From NCBI RefSeq assembly GCF_004122735.1, contig NZ_SDIF01000019.1, positions 32,664 to 96,663 of the forward strand: DNA of 64,000 nt, in the 5' to 3' direction. The notes under the pieces are model-generated. The model was given only the letters and a program-made list of their open reading frames with translations, did no database searches and was not told the DNA's origin. The first letter of the stretch is position 1. Every line of letters begins with the position of its first letter. Position numbers and translations under genes: made by a program. Positions 41,544 to 50,541 of this stretch are shown one piece after another. The DNA comes from Streptomyces sioyaensis (lineage in GTDB: Bacteria; Actinomycetota; Actinomycetes; Streptomycetales; Streptomycetaceae).

Positions 41544-41801
41544 TGAAGGGCAATGCTGTGGGGTCGGGGAAGGGGGTTCGGCGCGCCAACTTTGGCGGGA
41601 TTTCGTCGAGATGATCGAGAGGGGAACCATGTGATGGTCCGTCAGGTGAGGTGCGGCGCCGCCCCGCCGGGACCCGCATTGCGCCGCACGGCGGCCGTCG
41701 ATCGGGTGACCCGGACACGCGGACGGAGCCCCGCGGCCGCGGGCGGGGAACGCTCAGGATCAGCCACCCGCCCATCGGTTCCAGCTCCAGGGGAGTCTGC
41801 C

Positions 41802-43511
41802 GTGCGCATTCTGCTCATCGCCGGCGCGTTCAACAGCCTGACGCAGCGCGTGTACGCCGAACTCGGCGACCGCGGACACCAGGTGAGCGTGGAGCTGGTG
41901 ACCCGGGAGACACCGCTCGCCGAGGTCGTCCGCCGCCGGTCCCCCGACCTGATCGTGGCGCCGATGCTCAAGACGGCCGTCCCCCGTGAGGTGTGGTCCG
42001 CCCGGCCCTGTCTGATCGTGCACCCCGGCCCCGTCGGCGACCGGGGCCCGTCCTCGGTGGACTGGGCGGTGCAGCTGGGCGCGGACCGATGGGGCGTCAC
42101 CGTCCTCCAGGCCAATGACGAGATGGACGCCGGTGACATCTGGGCCGCGGTCGAGTGCCCCGTCCCCGGTGTGGGCAAGAGCGATCTGTACCGCAACGAG
42201 ATCGCCGATGCCGCGGTCGAGGCGGTCCTGACGGCCGTCGCCCGGGTGGCGTCCGGCACCCATCGCCCGCAGCCGCAGGCCGCCCTGTCCGCCGCCGAGA
42301 GAACCGGCCGCCCCCGGCCGCCGCTCCGCCAGGAAGCGCGCCGCATCGACTGGCACCGCGACCCGACCGACACCGTCGTCCGCACGCTGCGCGCCGCCGA
42401 CTCACAGCCCGGCGTACGGGACGAACTGCTCGGCGGCACCTGGTATCTGCACGGCGGGCACCCCGAGGACACCCTGACCGGCCGGCCGGGCGAACTGCTC
42501 GCCACCCGGTGCGGCGCGATCTGCCGGGCGACGGCCGACGGCGCGGTGTGGATCCCGGAACTGCGCCCGCCCCGCACCCCGGGGGAGCCCGGCACCGTCA
42601 AGCTGCCCGCCACTCTGGCGCTGGGCGACCGCCTCCCGCCGCTCCCCGAGGTCCCGGCCCTGCTCGGCCCCGGTGACGGTCCCCGCACCTGGGCCGACAT
42701 CCGCTACCGCGAGGACGGCCCGGCCGGCTTCCTGGAGTTCTCCTTCCCCGGTGGCGCGATGAGCACCGACCACTGCCGGCGCCTGCTCGCCGCCTACCGC
42801 CACGCCTGCACCCGGCCGACGTCCGTCCTGGTCCTCGGTGGCCGCCGGGACTTCTTCTCCAACGGCATCCATCTGCACGTCATCGAGGCCGCCGCGGACC
42901 CCGCCGAGGAGTCCTGGGCCAATATCCAGGCCATGGACGATCTGGTGCAGGCCGTCCTCACCACCACCGACCGGCTGGTGGTCGCCGCGCTCGGCGGCAA
43001 TGCCGCGGCCGGCGGGGCGATGCTGGCCCTCGCCGCGGACGAGGTGTGGTGCCGCTCCTCCGTCGTGCTCAACCCCCACTACCGGCTGATGGGGCTCTAC
43101 GGCTCGGAGTTCTGGACCTACACCCTGCCCCGCCGTACGGGTCCCGAGGTCGCCGAGCAGCTCACCACCCGTGCCCTGCCCCTCACCGCGGCGACCGGGG
43201 CGCGGCTCGGCCTGGTCGACCGGATCCTCGACTGTGCCGCGCAGGACTTCGCCGCGCGGACCGCCCGCCTCGCCGTCCGGCTGGCGTCGGCGGCCTCGAC
43301 CCAGGCCCGGATCGCCGCGAAGAAGGCCGACCGGGAACGCGACGAGGCCGACCGGCCGCTCGCTGCCTACCGGGAGGACGAACTGGCGCGTATGCACCGC
43401 ATCTTCTTCGACCCCGAGCAGCCCTATCACGCGCTGCGCAGGGCCTTCGTACGCAAGGAGCCGGCCGGCACCCCCGCTCATCTGAACTCCGCAGCGCCTG
43501 CCGGGACATGA
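41802..43511 (+). CDS. hypX: HypX-type formyltransferase / enoyl-CoA hydratase fusion
   Basis: A 569-aa two-domain protein. Residues 1-270 are a formyltetrahydrofolate-dependent formyltransferase domain with HPGPVGDRGPSSVDWAVQLG and the loop LQANDEMDAGDIWAAVE. Residues about 300-520 are a crotonase domain (RRDFFSNGIHLHVIEAAAD, ALGGNAAAGGAMLALAADE, MGLYGSEFWTYTLPRR). In aerobic [NiFe]-hydrogenase systems HypX/HoxX makes CO from the formyl group for the active site. No hydrogenase genes are in the window; instead the gene is divergent from the repeat-peptide operon. Either it is an orphan maturation gene or it modifies the peptide. GTG start after AGGGGAG; the longer upstream frame overlaps the peptide promoter. 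Confidence 0.88.
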   Translation: MRILLIAGAFNSLTQRVYAELGDRGHQVSVELVTRETPLAEVVRRRSPDLIVAPMLKTAVPREVWSARPCLIVHPGPVGDRGPSSVDWAVQLGADRWGVTVLQANDEMDAGDIWAAVECPVPGVGKSDLYRNEIADAAVEAVLTAVARVASGTHRPQPQAALSAAERTGRPRPPLRQEARRIDWHRDPTDTVVRTLRAADSQPGVRDELLGGTWYLHGGHPEDTLTGRPGELLATRCGAICRATADGAVWIPELRPPRTPGEPGTVKLPATLALGDRLPPLPEVPALLGPGDGPRTWADIRYREDGPAGFLEFSFPGGAMSTDHCRRLLAAYRHACTRPTSVLVLGGRRDFFSNGIHLHVIEAAADPAEESWANIQAMDDLVQAVLTTTDRLVVAALGGNAAAGGAMLALAADEVWCRSSVVLNPHYRLMGLYGSEFWTYTLPRRTGPEVAEQLTTRALPLTAATGARLGLVDRILDCAAQDFAARTARLAVRLASAASTQARIAAKKADRERDEADRPLAAYREDELARMHRIFFDPEQPYHALRRAFVRKEPAGTPAHLNSAAPAGT

Positions 43512-43534
43512 GGCACTCCTGCCGGGACATGAGG
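43497..43534. repeat. 17-bp perfect direct repeat with 21-bp period at the hypX stop
   Basis: CCTGCCGGGACATGAGG occurs at 43497-43513 and 43518-43534. The first copy contains the hypX stop codon. The 21-bp period (two helical turns) would suit an operator for the secreted-protein gene at 43669, or it may be a small tandem duplication. Confidence 0.6.
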
Positions 43535-43668
43535 TGATATGCCCCGACCTTTTCGGCGAGCACCGAAATGCCTCGCCGCAGCGGCCGGCCCCCGCCATGG
43601 TGGAGCCCGAGCGCGGGCAGTCGTCCGGGCTCGGACCACACGGAACATTTCCGGGGGAAGGAATCCAC

Positions 43669-44100
43669 ATGATCCGCAGGATCTCCGCCGTCGCCGTGAT
43701 GGCGGCCGCGGCCACGGCACTCGCCCTGTCCGGTACGTCCGTTGCCGCCACCCGGGCCGACGGCCCGCCGGCCCCGGCGGCCCACGGACCGGTCAAGGCC
43801 CGCCCCGCCGCCGGCGCCCACCACGCCACGCACGGCCTGGCCAACGCCTGCTGGTACAGCGGCAGCCACTGGTGGTGCAACAACAGGAGTGGGGCGCCCG
43901 TCTACAAGCCCGGCAGCACGACGGTCGTCGGCTACATGAACTCCAACCCGTCCTGGTTCGTCTGCCGCAGCGACAACGGCGGTCACGTCGGCGGCCCGCA
44001 CCCGAACCGGTGGGAGTGGACCCAGGCCGACAACGGGGCGTGGGGCTGGATGAAGGACACCGACATCTCCAGCGAGACCGACCCGCTGCCGGTCTGCTGA
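43669..44100 (+). CDS. Secreted SH3-like small protein
   Basis: A 143-aa protein with a signal peptide (ISAVAVMAAAATALALSG, cleavage near VAATRA). A Pro/Ala/His-rich linker precedes a compact C-terminal domain (about 65-143) rich in Trp, Gly and Cys, e.g. ACWYSGSHWWCNNRSGAPVY, WFVCRSDNGG and WGWMKDTDISSETD. Four Cys (probably two disulfides) and the V-Y...V-V-G-Y pattern fit bacterial SH3-type domains of small Streptomyces exported proteins. Function unknown. GGGGGAAGGAA precedes the ATG. Confidence 0.85.
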   Translation: MIRRISAVAVMAAAATALALSGTSVAATRADGPPAPAAHGPVKARPAAGAHHATHGLANACWYSGSHWWCNNRSGAPVYKPGSTTVVGYMNSNPSWFVCRSDNGGHVGGPHPNRWEWTQADNGAWGWMKDTDISSETDPLPVC

Positions 44101-44110
44101 GGTGCGCCCG

Positions 44111-44145
44111 GGGCCGGTGACCGACACCCGTCGGCCACCGGCCCT
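44111..44145. terminator. Imperfect hairpin between convergent genes
   Basis: GGGGCCGGTG ... CACCGGCCC arms with an inner GACCGAC/TCGGC pairing lie between the secreted protein gene and the convergent winged-helix gene. Confidence 0.55.
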
Positions 44146-44172
44146 GTGCCGTGCGCCCGCGCGGCAGTGGGC

Positions 44173-44709
44173 CTACGGGGCGGGCTGGTACTTGTAGCCG
44201 ATCCCGAACACCGTGGTGATGGCGTCGCGCGGGCCGGGCCCCAGCCGCCGGCGCACCCGCGCGATGTGGACGTCGACCGTACGGTTGCTGGACTGGCAGC
44301 TGGGCCAGACGGCGGCCATCAGCTGCTCCCGGGTGAAGGTGCGCTGGGGATGCCGCACCAGGTGGGCCAGCAGATCGAATTCCAGCCGCGGCAGCTCCAG
44401 CTGGCGGCCTCGGGCGAAGACGATGCGGGCCGCGGTATCGATCCGGATCGGCTCCGGCCGGGGCCGGCCGGCAGGGGAGGCGTCGGGGGCGGGCTCCTCG
44501 CGCGGGGGCGCCAGGATGATGTGGACCTCGTCCGACGGCAGCCGGTGCACCGAGACGGGTTCCAGGTCGTGCAGGGTCAGTTGCCACGTGCCGTCGGGGA
44601 GCCGGTCGACCGCCAGCGGCGGCTCGTCGCCCGGCCCGGTCGTGGACGGCTGCCCGGGGCCGGCCTCCTGTCGTAACGCAAGCGGGGTCGTCGGGGAGTT
44701 CATAAACAT
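44173..44709 (-). CDS. Winged-helix (OmpR/PhoB C-terminal-type) transcriptional regulator
   Basis: A ~178-aa protein. The N-terminal half (about 1-95) is not a response-regulator receiver: it lacks the Asp-Asp/Asp/Lys pattern. It contains LPDGTWQLTLHDLEPVSVHR and a Pro/Glu linker. The C-terminal half (about 100-178) is a Trans_reg_C winged helix (LELPRLEFDLLAHLVRHPQR, FTREQLMAAVW, NRTVDVHIARVRRRLG, TVFGIGYKYQ). The start is unsure: the ATG at 44709 is favoured although the best purine stretch (GAGGAA) is 13 nt away, and the frame is open to 44931. It may regulate neighbouring genes, but no target site is evident. Confidence 0.8.
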   Translation of the reverse strand: MFMNSPTTPLALRQEAGPGQPSTTGPGDEPPLAVDRLPDGTWQLTLHDLEPVSVHRLPSDEVHIILAPPREEPAPDASPAGRPRPEPIRIDTAARIVFARGRQLELPRLEFDLLAHLVRHPQRTFTREQLMAAVWPSCQSSNRTVDVHIARVRRRLGPGPRDAITTVFGIGYKYQPAP

Positions 44710-45570
44710 GATCTGGGCCCATTCCTCTTGCAAAGCAGGCGTGTACGGACAGACAGGGCGGTGCTCGACGTTCAGGGTGCTGAGGTGACGCAGCGATCGC
44801 GCCGCGGTCCGGCGGTGCGGCGACCGGGCGCGTCTGCCATAGGTGCGCCCAGCGGGGGCGATCGCTCCGTTCGTACCGCGAGAACGCTCGCGCCCATGCC
44901 CGTACCCAGCCATGACGTGGTGCGAAGCCACGGCTTCCGGTCCGGATGAACGCTACATGTGATCGAGCGGTTCCGGAAAGTAGCTTCCGCGAATTCGGTT
45001 GCTCTTGAGCCGACTTTGTGATTCGTGACGCCAACTCCATTGACTGCCCGTCTCGTTGGGTGAGACGGCCGGCCGCGCCGCCCCGTCCGGCGTGGTGGGG
45101 AGGGTCGTGCGGACCGGCCGGGATCCGTGGGGGCCGTCAAGGTCCTTTCGTACGCGATGCCTCGGTGGCGTTCCCTGGCGCGCGCCGGACTCGCAGGGAG
45201 TCGAGGTCCGGCCCCTGCGGGGCCGAACTGCACGGTGCCCTCTTGCCAGGTGCGATACGGAGGAGTAATAAGCGTCGATGTTCAGTTGTGGAGGTTCCGT
45301 GAACGTGTGAATATGCCAAATTAATGCACTGTAACTAACGGTGCGTCAAAGTGGAGAGGTTCGGGAGGGCCTCCCGAGAAGTTGTTTCTGTTTCAATTTC
45401 ATCGCAGACTAAAAGGTGCGGAACCAGATATTCCAGGCGGCTTGTTTTCGCGGGGAGTTGAGAATGAGTAGGGTGTGGCCGCTGTCACCTGACCAGTGGC
45501 GGCGGTCCAGCTGAATTCGGCACAGCTGGAATGCGATGGGGGATGACGCCTTCGTGACCGGGAGGGGACC
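44710..45570. other. Long intergenic region, no gene seen
   Basis: 861 bp between divergent genes. Open frames present here lack motifs and ribosome sites. The segment 45250-45480 is unusually AT-rich for this genome and includes a small CGGGAGG/CCTCCCG palindrome (45362-45376) followed by a T-rich run. It is the likely promoter/leader region of the genes on either side, or a site of small RNA transcription. Confidence 0.4.
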
Positions 45571-46527
45571 ATGGCGGCCGGCTCATTCGAGGGACAGTAC
45601 GTGTGGAGTCCAGCAGCCAATGACCGGGCGCTGGCGCACGCGTGTATGGACGTCAGTACGGGACGGTACTTGAGCGCGCACGAGGTGCTGCGGGAAGCGC
45701 GGGAGGATTTCGAGGTGCGGGCCCACCGGTCGCTGGTGCTGGCGTCCGTGGCGGCCGACTCCGACCTGGCGGAGCGCTGGCTGGCCGAAGAGCCCGGCCC
45801 GGAGGCGGCGTTGCTCTGGGCCCGGGTGGCGATGCTCCGCGCGCTGCGCATGGCCGACGTCGGCGACCGGCGCCAGGGCGCCCTGGCGCGGATAGCGCAG
45901 ACGGCATGCGAGCGGGCCGCGAAGCTGCTCCCCGACGACCCCACCCCGTGGGTCGCCCAGCTGGCGCTGGCCCGCCTGGACCGCCCGCGGGACCCGGCGC
46001 CGCAGGGGCTGCTGACCGCGCCGCCCGGCCCCTGGTACCTCTTCGCCCACATCCTCCGGCTGGCTCCCTGGCACCGGGAGGCACACCATCGCTTTCTGTC
46101 GTTCTTCTTCACCCGCTACGGCGGTTCGTCCAGCGCGAGCTGGGACGTTGCCGCGTTCCTGAGCCAGCGGGCCCCGGCCGACTCGTCGCTGCGGCTGCTG
46201 CCGCTGGTGGCGCTGGTCGAGGACTACAACCCGTCCGCGCTGCTCGCGGACCGTACATGGGAGCAGCCCCAGTGGATCACCACTGCCATGGGCATCTACC
46301 GCAACTGGTTCCCCCGGGTTGCCGATTACCGTTTCACGCCGGTGCTGGATCTGGCGTATCTGGCACATGCGCTGTTCATGGCGAATCGCGAATTCGAGGC
46401 GCGCGAAGTCTTCACGGCCATGGGGCCGTATGCCTCGCGCATGCCCTGGAGTGCATTCGGTGATCCCGAGGATCAATTGACCAAGGCCAGACGTTCCTGC
46501 GGGCTTCCCGTGCCGCACGACGGCTGA
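45571..46527 (+). CDS. Conserved hypothetical protein, helical TPR-like
   Basis: A 318-aa soluble protein rich in helix-forming Ala/Leu/Arg. It looks like a degenerate TPR solenoid: LSAHEVLREAREDFEVRAHR, ERWLAEEPGPEAALLWARVA and PDDPTPWVAQLALARLD. A C-terminal part follows with WITTAMGIYRNWFPRVADYR and FTAMGPYASRMPWSAFGDP. Streptomyces carry similar proteins without assigned function. The ATG is preceded by GGGAGGGGA. The next gene, a permease, follows 119 bp later on the same strand. Confidence 0.7.
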   Translation: MAAGSFEGQYVWSPAANDRALAHACMDVSTGRYLSAHEVLREAREDFEVRAHRSLVLASVAADSDLAERWLAEEPGPEAALLWARVAMLRALRMADVGDRRQGALARIAQTACERAAKLLPDDPTPWVAQLALARLDRPRDPAPQGLLTAPPGPWYLFAHILRLAPWHREAHHRFLSFFFTRYGGSSSASWDVAAFLSQRAPADSSLRLLPLVALVEDYNPSALLADRTWEQPQWITTAMGIYRNWFPRVADYRFTPVLDLAYLAHALFMANREFEAREVFTAMGPYASRMPWSAFGDPEDQLTKARRSCGLPVPHDG

Positions 46528-46646
46528 TGCACAAAAAGTGTCCGGGCGCGCCGGATTCATCGTCGCGCGGGACCGCTCCATTCCGTTCCCACCGTTCGAT
46601 CAACTCACCCCCACACATTCCCCCGGTACCCCAGAAAGGTGCGGTT

Positions 46647-48185
46647 GTGTCCGAGCGTACGTCGCCACCTCGCTCGAAATCCCCCCACGCGGCAGATTCC
46701 GTCACTCTCGACGATGACGCCACGCTCCACGCCATGGGCTATCCGCGGAAACTCACTCGCAGATTCCGCGCGTTCGACAATTTCGCCATCTCCTTCACCA
46801 TCATCAACATTATTTCCGGAATCTTCTCTTCCTTCGGCTTCGGGATGAACGCCGGCGGGCCGCTGGTGCTGATCTTCGGCTGGATCGGCGTCTCGGTCAT
46901 GGTGCTGTTCGTCGGCGCTGCGATGGGCGAGATCGCCTCCGCCTATCCGACCAGCGGTGCGCTCTACTTCTCGGCCGGCAAGCTGGCCAAGCGCCACCAG
47001 GGCGCCTGGTCCTGGTACACGGGCTGGCTGAACTTCGTCGGCCAGGTCGGCGGCACCGCCGCCACCAACTTCGCCGCCGCCACGTTCATCCAGGCATTCC
47101 TCGCCATGCAGTGGCCGGACTACCAGCCGACGCCACAGGAAACGGTCGGCATCACCGCGGCCATCCTTCTTCTCCAGGCGCTGGCCAACGCCTATACGGT
47201 GCAGCTGGTTGCGGTGGTGAACCGCATTTCCGTGTGGTGGCTGCTGATCGGCATGGTGGTGATCGTCGGCGCACTGACCGTGATCCCGACCGACCATCAG
47301 TCGCCTTCGTTCGCACTGCACTTCGTCAACAACACCGGCTTCACGCATGCGGTGTACGGAGGAATGCTGGGCCTGCTCGTCACCAGCTGGACCTTCACGG
47401 GTTTCGACGGCAGTTTCCACATGTCCGAAGAAACCGTGAAGGCAACCGTCAACGCGCCCCGCGGCATCATGCGGGCGATCAGCTACTCCGCGCTCACCGG
47501 ACTGATCCTCATGCTCGCGTTGGTGTACGCGATCCGTGACTACGGGCATGCCGCGAGTGCCGACGCACCGCCGGTGCAGATTCTGATCGACGCGCTGGGA
47601 CAGGGCACCGCGAAGTTGCTGCTGCTGATCGTTATCGGGGCCATGCTGTTCTGCGGTCTGGCCAACATGACCAGCAATACCCGGCAGATCTTCGCCTTCT
47701 CCCGGGACGGCGCGATGCCCGGCTCCCGCTGGTGGCATTCGGTGTCCGCGCGGACCCGCACCCCCGTCAAGGCCGTCTGGCTCGCCGCGGCCTGCCCCCT
47801 GGTGCTGGTGCTGCCCGGCTGGTGGTCCCACACCGCCTTCACCGCCGTGGTGAGCGTCAACGTCGTCGGGCTGTTCCTCGCCTATGCGGTGCCCATCTTC
47901 CTGCGGCTGCGGCTCGACGACTTCCAGGCCGGGCCGTGGAACCTGGGGCGCTACGGCAAGCCCGTCGCGGCGATCGCGGTGGTCTGGATCCTGGTCAGCA
48001 ACGTGCTGTTCATGCTGCCGCAGGCGTACCCGATCACCCCCGCCTCGTTCAACTACGCGCCCGTCGCGCTGGCCGTGGTGCTGATCATCGCCACCGTGTG
48101 GTGGTTCGCCACCGCCCGAGGGCGCTTCCAGGGGCCGGTCAGCTACGGCCGTCCCGACGAGGTCGCCGCGATGGACCTCATCTAG
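46647..48185 (+). CDS. APC-superfamily amino acid permease
   Basis: A 512-aa transporter with 12 helices. The N-terminal block is LHAMGYPRKLTRRFRAFDNF, followed by NIISGIFSSFGFGMNAGGPL, EIASAYPTSGALYFSAGKLA and TSWTFTGFDGSFHMSEETVK. It is closest to the GABA/choline/amino-acid permease group with the F-x-N-F-A-x-S-F opening. The substrate cannot be set by eye. GTG start after AAAGG. A perfect hairpin terminator follows. Confidence 0.92.
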   Translation: MSERTSPPRSKSPHAADSVTLDDDATLHAMGYPRKLTRRFRAFDNFAISFTIINIISGIFSSFGFGMNAGGPLVLIFGWIGVSVMVLFVGAAMGEIASAYPTSGALYFSAGKLAKRHQGAWSWYTGWLNFVGQVGGTAATNFAAATFIQAFLAMQWPDYQPTPQETVGITAAILLLQALANAYTVQLVAVVNRISVWWLLIGMVVIVGALTVIPTDHQSPSFALHFVNNTGFTHAVYGGMLGLLVTSWTFTGFDGSFHMSEETVKATVNAPRGIMRAISYSALTGLILMLALVYAIRDYGHAASADAPPVQILIDALGQGTAKLLLLIVIGAMLFCGLANMTSNTRQIFAFSRDGAMPGSRWWHSVSARTRTPVKAVWLAAACPLVLVLPGWWSHTAFTAVVSVNVVGLFLAYAVPIFLRLRLDDFQAGPWNLGRYGKPVAAIAVVWILVSNVLFMLPQAYPITPASFNYAPVALAVVLIIATVWWFATARGRFQGPVSYGRPDEVAAMDLI

Positions 48186-48205
48186 AGCCTGTCCCCGTGG
48201 TGTAC

Positions 48206-48241
48206 GGGGCGGGCCGGCCGCGTACGTGGCCGGCCCGCCCC
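48206..48241. terminator. Hairpin terminator after the permease gene
   Basis: Perfect 14-bp arms (48206-48219 and 48228-48241) flank an 8-nt loop, 20 bp after the stop codon. Confidence 0.85.
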
Positions 48242-48316
48242 GCGCACCGTCACCGGCCCGCACCGCCCCCCTGTTCACTCGCCCCCTGACCCCACCAGAA
48301 GGGACGAACGCCCGGT

Positions 48317-49201
48317 ATGCCCACGCTCGGAAACGCACCGGACCCACAGCCCGTCACCGGCGAACTCACCGTCACCACCGCTGCGTTGGACGACTGGCAC
48401 CAGGTCGCCCAATGGGCCGCCGACGAGGAGTGGAACCCCGGACGCGGCGACACCGCCTGTTTCCACCCCACCGACCCCGCGGGCTTCTTCGTGGGACGCC
48501 GCGACGGCCGGACCGTCTCCGCCGTCTCGGTCGTCAACTACTCCGACGCCTACGCGTTTCTCGGCTACTACCTCGTCCACCCCGACCACCGCCGGCAGGG
48601 TCTGGGGCTCGCCACCTGGCGCGCCGCCGTCCCGCACGCCGGTGCCCGGACCGTGGGCCTCGACGCGGTCCCCGCCCAGCAACACACCTACGAGCGGGCC
48701 GGGTTCACCCCCGCGTACGAGACCATCCGCTACGGCGGACGCCCCGCCGGCCCCGGCACACTGCCGCCGGAGGTCGTCCCCGTCACCGGTGCGCACCTCG
48801 ACGCGGTGGCCGGCTACGACCGGCGCTGCTTCCCCGCCGACCGCCGTGCCTTCGTCACCCGCTGGCTGACCGCCCCCGGCCACACCGCCCGCGTATTTCT
48901 GCGCGACGGAGCGGTCGCCGGCTACGGGGTGATCCGTCCGGCCCGCACCGGCCATCGCATCGGCCCGCTCTTCGCCGACACCACCGAGGCCGCGGAGGCT
49001 CTCTTCGACGCCCTCGCCGCGACCGCCGGCCCGGACGCCGAGGTCTTCCTCGACATCCCCGGCCCCCGGCACGCCGCCCACACCCTGGCCACCACCCGCG
49101 GCCTGACCCCGCAGTCGCACACCGTCCGGATGTACACCGGCCCCGTCCCGCCGGCGGAGCAGGAGCGCACCTTCGCGGTCACCAGCCTGGAACTGGGCTA
49201 G
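48317..49201 (+). CDS. GNAT N-acetyltransferase with second C-terminal domain
   Basis: A 294-aa protein. The GNAT domain (about 15-140) has the acetyl-CoA loop GYYLVHPDHRRQGLGLATWR (R/Q-x-x-G-x-G/A) and the usual YERAGFTPAYETIRY end. The C-terminal domain (about 150-290; DRRCFPADRRAFVTRWLTAP, GYGVIRPARTGHRIGPLFAD) resembles the Acetyltransf_18-type extension. Substrate is unknown. It is an independent gene between two strong hairpins. Confidence 0.9.
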   Translation: MPTLGNAPDPQPVTGELTVTTAALDDWHQVAQWAADEEWNPGRGDTACFHPTDPAGFFVGRRDGRTVSAVSVVNYSDAYAFLGYYLVHPDHRRQGLGLATWRAAVPHAGARTVGLDAVPAQQHTYERAGFTPAYETIRYGGRPAGPGTLPPEVVPVTGAHLDAVAGYDRRCFPADRRAFVTRWLTAPGHTARVFLRDGAVAGYGVIRPARTGHRIGPLFADTTEAAEALFDALAATAGPDAEVFLDIPGPRHAAHTLATTRGLTPQSHTVRMYTGPVPPAEQERTFAVTSLELG

Positions 49202-49227
49202 GCCGGGCCGGGCCGAGCCAGGGCAGT

Positions 49228-49272
49228 CGTCGGTTTCCCCGCCCGGTCCGGCGCCGGGCGGGGAAACCGACG
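49228..49272. terminator. Bidirectional hairpin terminator
   Basis: Perfect 19-bp arms (49228-49246 and 49254-49272) with a 7-nt loop lie between the convergent GNAT and DinB genes. Confidence 0.88.
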
Positions 49273-49277
49273 GTCCG

Positions 49278-49784
49278 TCATGCGCCCACCGTGCCGTCGA
49301 TGGCCTCGCGCAGGAAGTCCGCATGGCCGTTGTGGCGGGCGTACTCGTGGATCAGATGCAGCATCACCAGGCGCAGCGAGACATGCTCGTCCCAGCGGGG
49401 CTGGTAGCCCGTGACGTCGAGCGAGGCGGCCGCCCGCTCGATCCGGCGGGCGTGTGCCACCTCGGTCTGCCAGGCGTCGAACGCCTCCGCGCGGGTGGCC
49501 GTGCTCGCGTCGTACGCCACCTGGTAGTCGCCCTCGGCCGACCAGACCAGCGGGAGGTCCTCGCCGTTGATCACCCGCCGGAACCAGCTGCGTTCCACCT
49601 CGGCCATGTGCCGCACCAGACCGAGCAGGGAGAGCGTGGACGGCGGGCTCGACCGGCGTCTGAGGTCCGCGTCGGACAGGCCGTCGGTCTTCATGGCGAG
49701 AGTCGCCCGGTGGAAGTCCAGAAAGGAGCGCAGGGTCTCCCGCTCGCCGGCGCGTACGGGCGGGGCGATGCGTTCGGTGGTCAC
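49278..49784 (-). CDS. DinB family (DUF664) protein
   Basis: A 168-aa four-helix-bundle protein of the DinB/YfiT type. Metal-site histidines fit the family: LGLVRHMAEVERSWF (first His), and HLIHEYARHNGHADFLREAI (the H-x3-H-x-G-H pattern). Members include mycothiol- or bacillithiol-dependent transferases and maleylpyruvate isomerase-like enzymes. GTG start 6 nt after AAGGAA. Confidence 0.9.
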   Translation of the reverse strand: MTTERIAPPVRAGERETLRSFLDFHRATLAMKTDGLSDADLRRRSSPPSTLSLLGLVRHMAEVERSWFRRVINGEDLPLVWSAEGDYQVAYDASTATRAEAFDAWQTEVAHARRIERAAASLDVTGYQPRWDEHVSLRLVMLHLIHEYARHNGHADFLREAIDGTVGA

Positions 49785-50058
49785 GGTGGGTTCCTTTCCG
49801 CGGCGCGTTCCCGGGCAGGGCACGGCCGGTGGGGTGTCGAGGTGCTGAGGGGATCGCGGTGCTGCGCGCCGTCTGAGGGGGGCCGGACCTGGCGGAAGTG
49901 CGGTGGCCAGGGCGGCAGGACGGGCGTCCCGGGCGCGGGCGGGCAGCGGTCGAGAGGATCTTTGCGGGTGCCGCGGGCCGCCGCAAGGTGTTTACGGGAG
50001 CCGGCGGGACGGCGGGTGGTACACGGCAGGTCGCGCCTCCCGGGGGCGGCGGATCACG

Positions 50059-50130
50059 CGTACCGGGTCCATGACGGCGCCGGAACCGGCCGATCGCTCG
50101 TACCGGAGTCCACGACGGCCCCGGAACCGG
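50059..50130. repeat. Imperfect 31-bp direct repeat
   Basis: Two copies of CGTACCGG(A)GTCCANGACGG followed by CSCCGGAACCGG, 40 bp apart, differ at a few positions. They lie next to the terminator of the reverse-strand genes; possible operator or recent duplication. Confidence 0.5.
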
Positions 50131-50192
50131 CGGGCGGCCCGTTCCGCGGACGGTGCGCCCATGGCACACCCCACCGCGGAACGGGCCGCCCG
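50131..50192. terminator. Hairpin terminator after the small basic/acidic protein gene
   Basis: Perfect 19-bp arms (50131-50149 and 50174-50192) with a 24-nt loop, 33 bp beyond the stop of the reverse-strand 63-aa gene. Confidence 0.85.
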
Positions 50193-50225
50193 GCCGCTCC
50201 CGACCCCGGCCTCAGTCGCTGGCCG

Positions 50226-50417
50226 TCACGGCAGATACCGCTCGATGGCGCCGGGACCTTCCTCGGCGATCAGGCGCCTGGCCCATTCCAGGCTCGCGGG
50301 GGTGGGTTCGCGCCCGGACGCCTTCACCAGATCCTCCGGGTCGTAGGGCCGCTCGCTACCGGTGTACAGCTCGGCCGGCCGCCGCTCGGCCGACTTCTCC
50401 CTGCCATTGGTCGTCAC
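50226..50417 (-). CDS. Small conserved hypothetical protein (63 aa)
   Basis: A 63-aa charged protein starting at GTG 5 nt after GAGGAGG, the best ribosome site in this region. The middle LYTGSERPYDPEDLVKASGR and the helix PASLEWARRLIAEEGPGAIE look like a conserved small cytoplasmic protein. Function unknown. It follows the SpoIIE-family gene on the same strand by 124 bp and ends at a strong hairpin. Confidence 0.72.
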   Translation of the reverse strand: MTTNGREKSAERRPAELYTGSERPYDPEDLVKASGREPTPASLEWARRLIAEEGPGAIERYLP

Positions 50418-50541
50418 AGGTCCTCCTCTGTCCGCGCCCGCCGGATCGCCGGGACCTCGCTTGGTTCCATCATGGGACCGCCTCCGAACCCCCGCACGAT
50501 GTGCGCCGGGCCGGTCCGGGCCCCCGGACCGCCGCGGCCGG

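Larger units (their letters stand above)
49785..50225. other. Intergenic region with direct repeat and terminator
   Basis: 441 bp without a gene. It contains an imperfect ~31-bp direct repeat (50059-50089 and 50099-50130) and a long perfect hairpin (50131-50192). Confidence 0.5.

Noticed and set aside
41553..41801. Upstream extension of the HypX-type protein
   Set aside because: Crosses intergenic DNA without a ribosome site; homology and an AGGGGAG site both place the start at 41802.
46605..48347. 580-codon reverse frame opposite the permease
   Set aside because: Gln/Gly/His-rich antisense artefact; the permease has normal membrane helices and motifs.
50059..50130. CRISPR-like repeat pair
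   Set aside because: Only two imperfect copies with a 9-bp gap and no cas genes; treated as a direct repeat.
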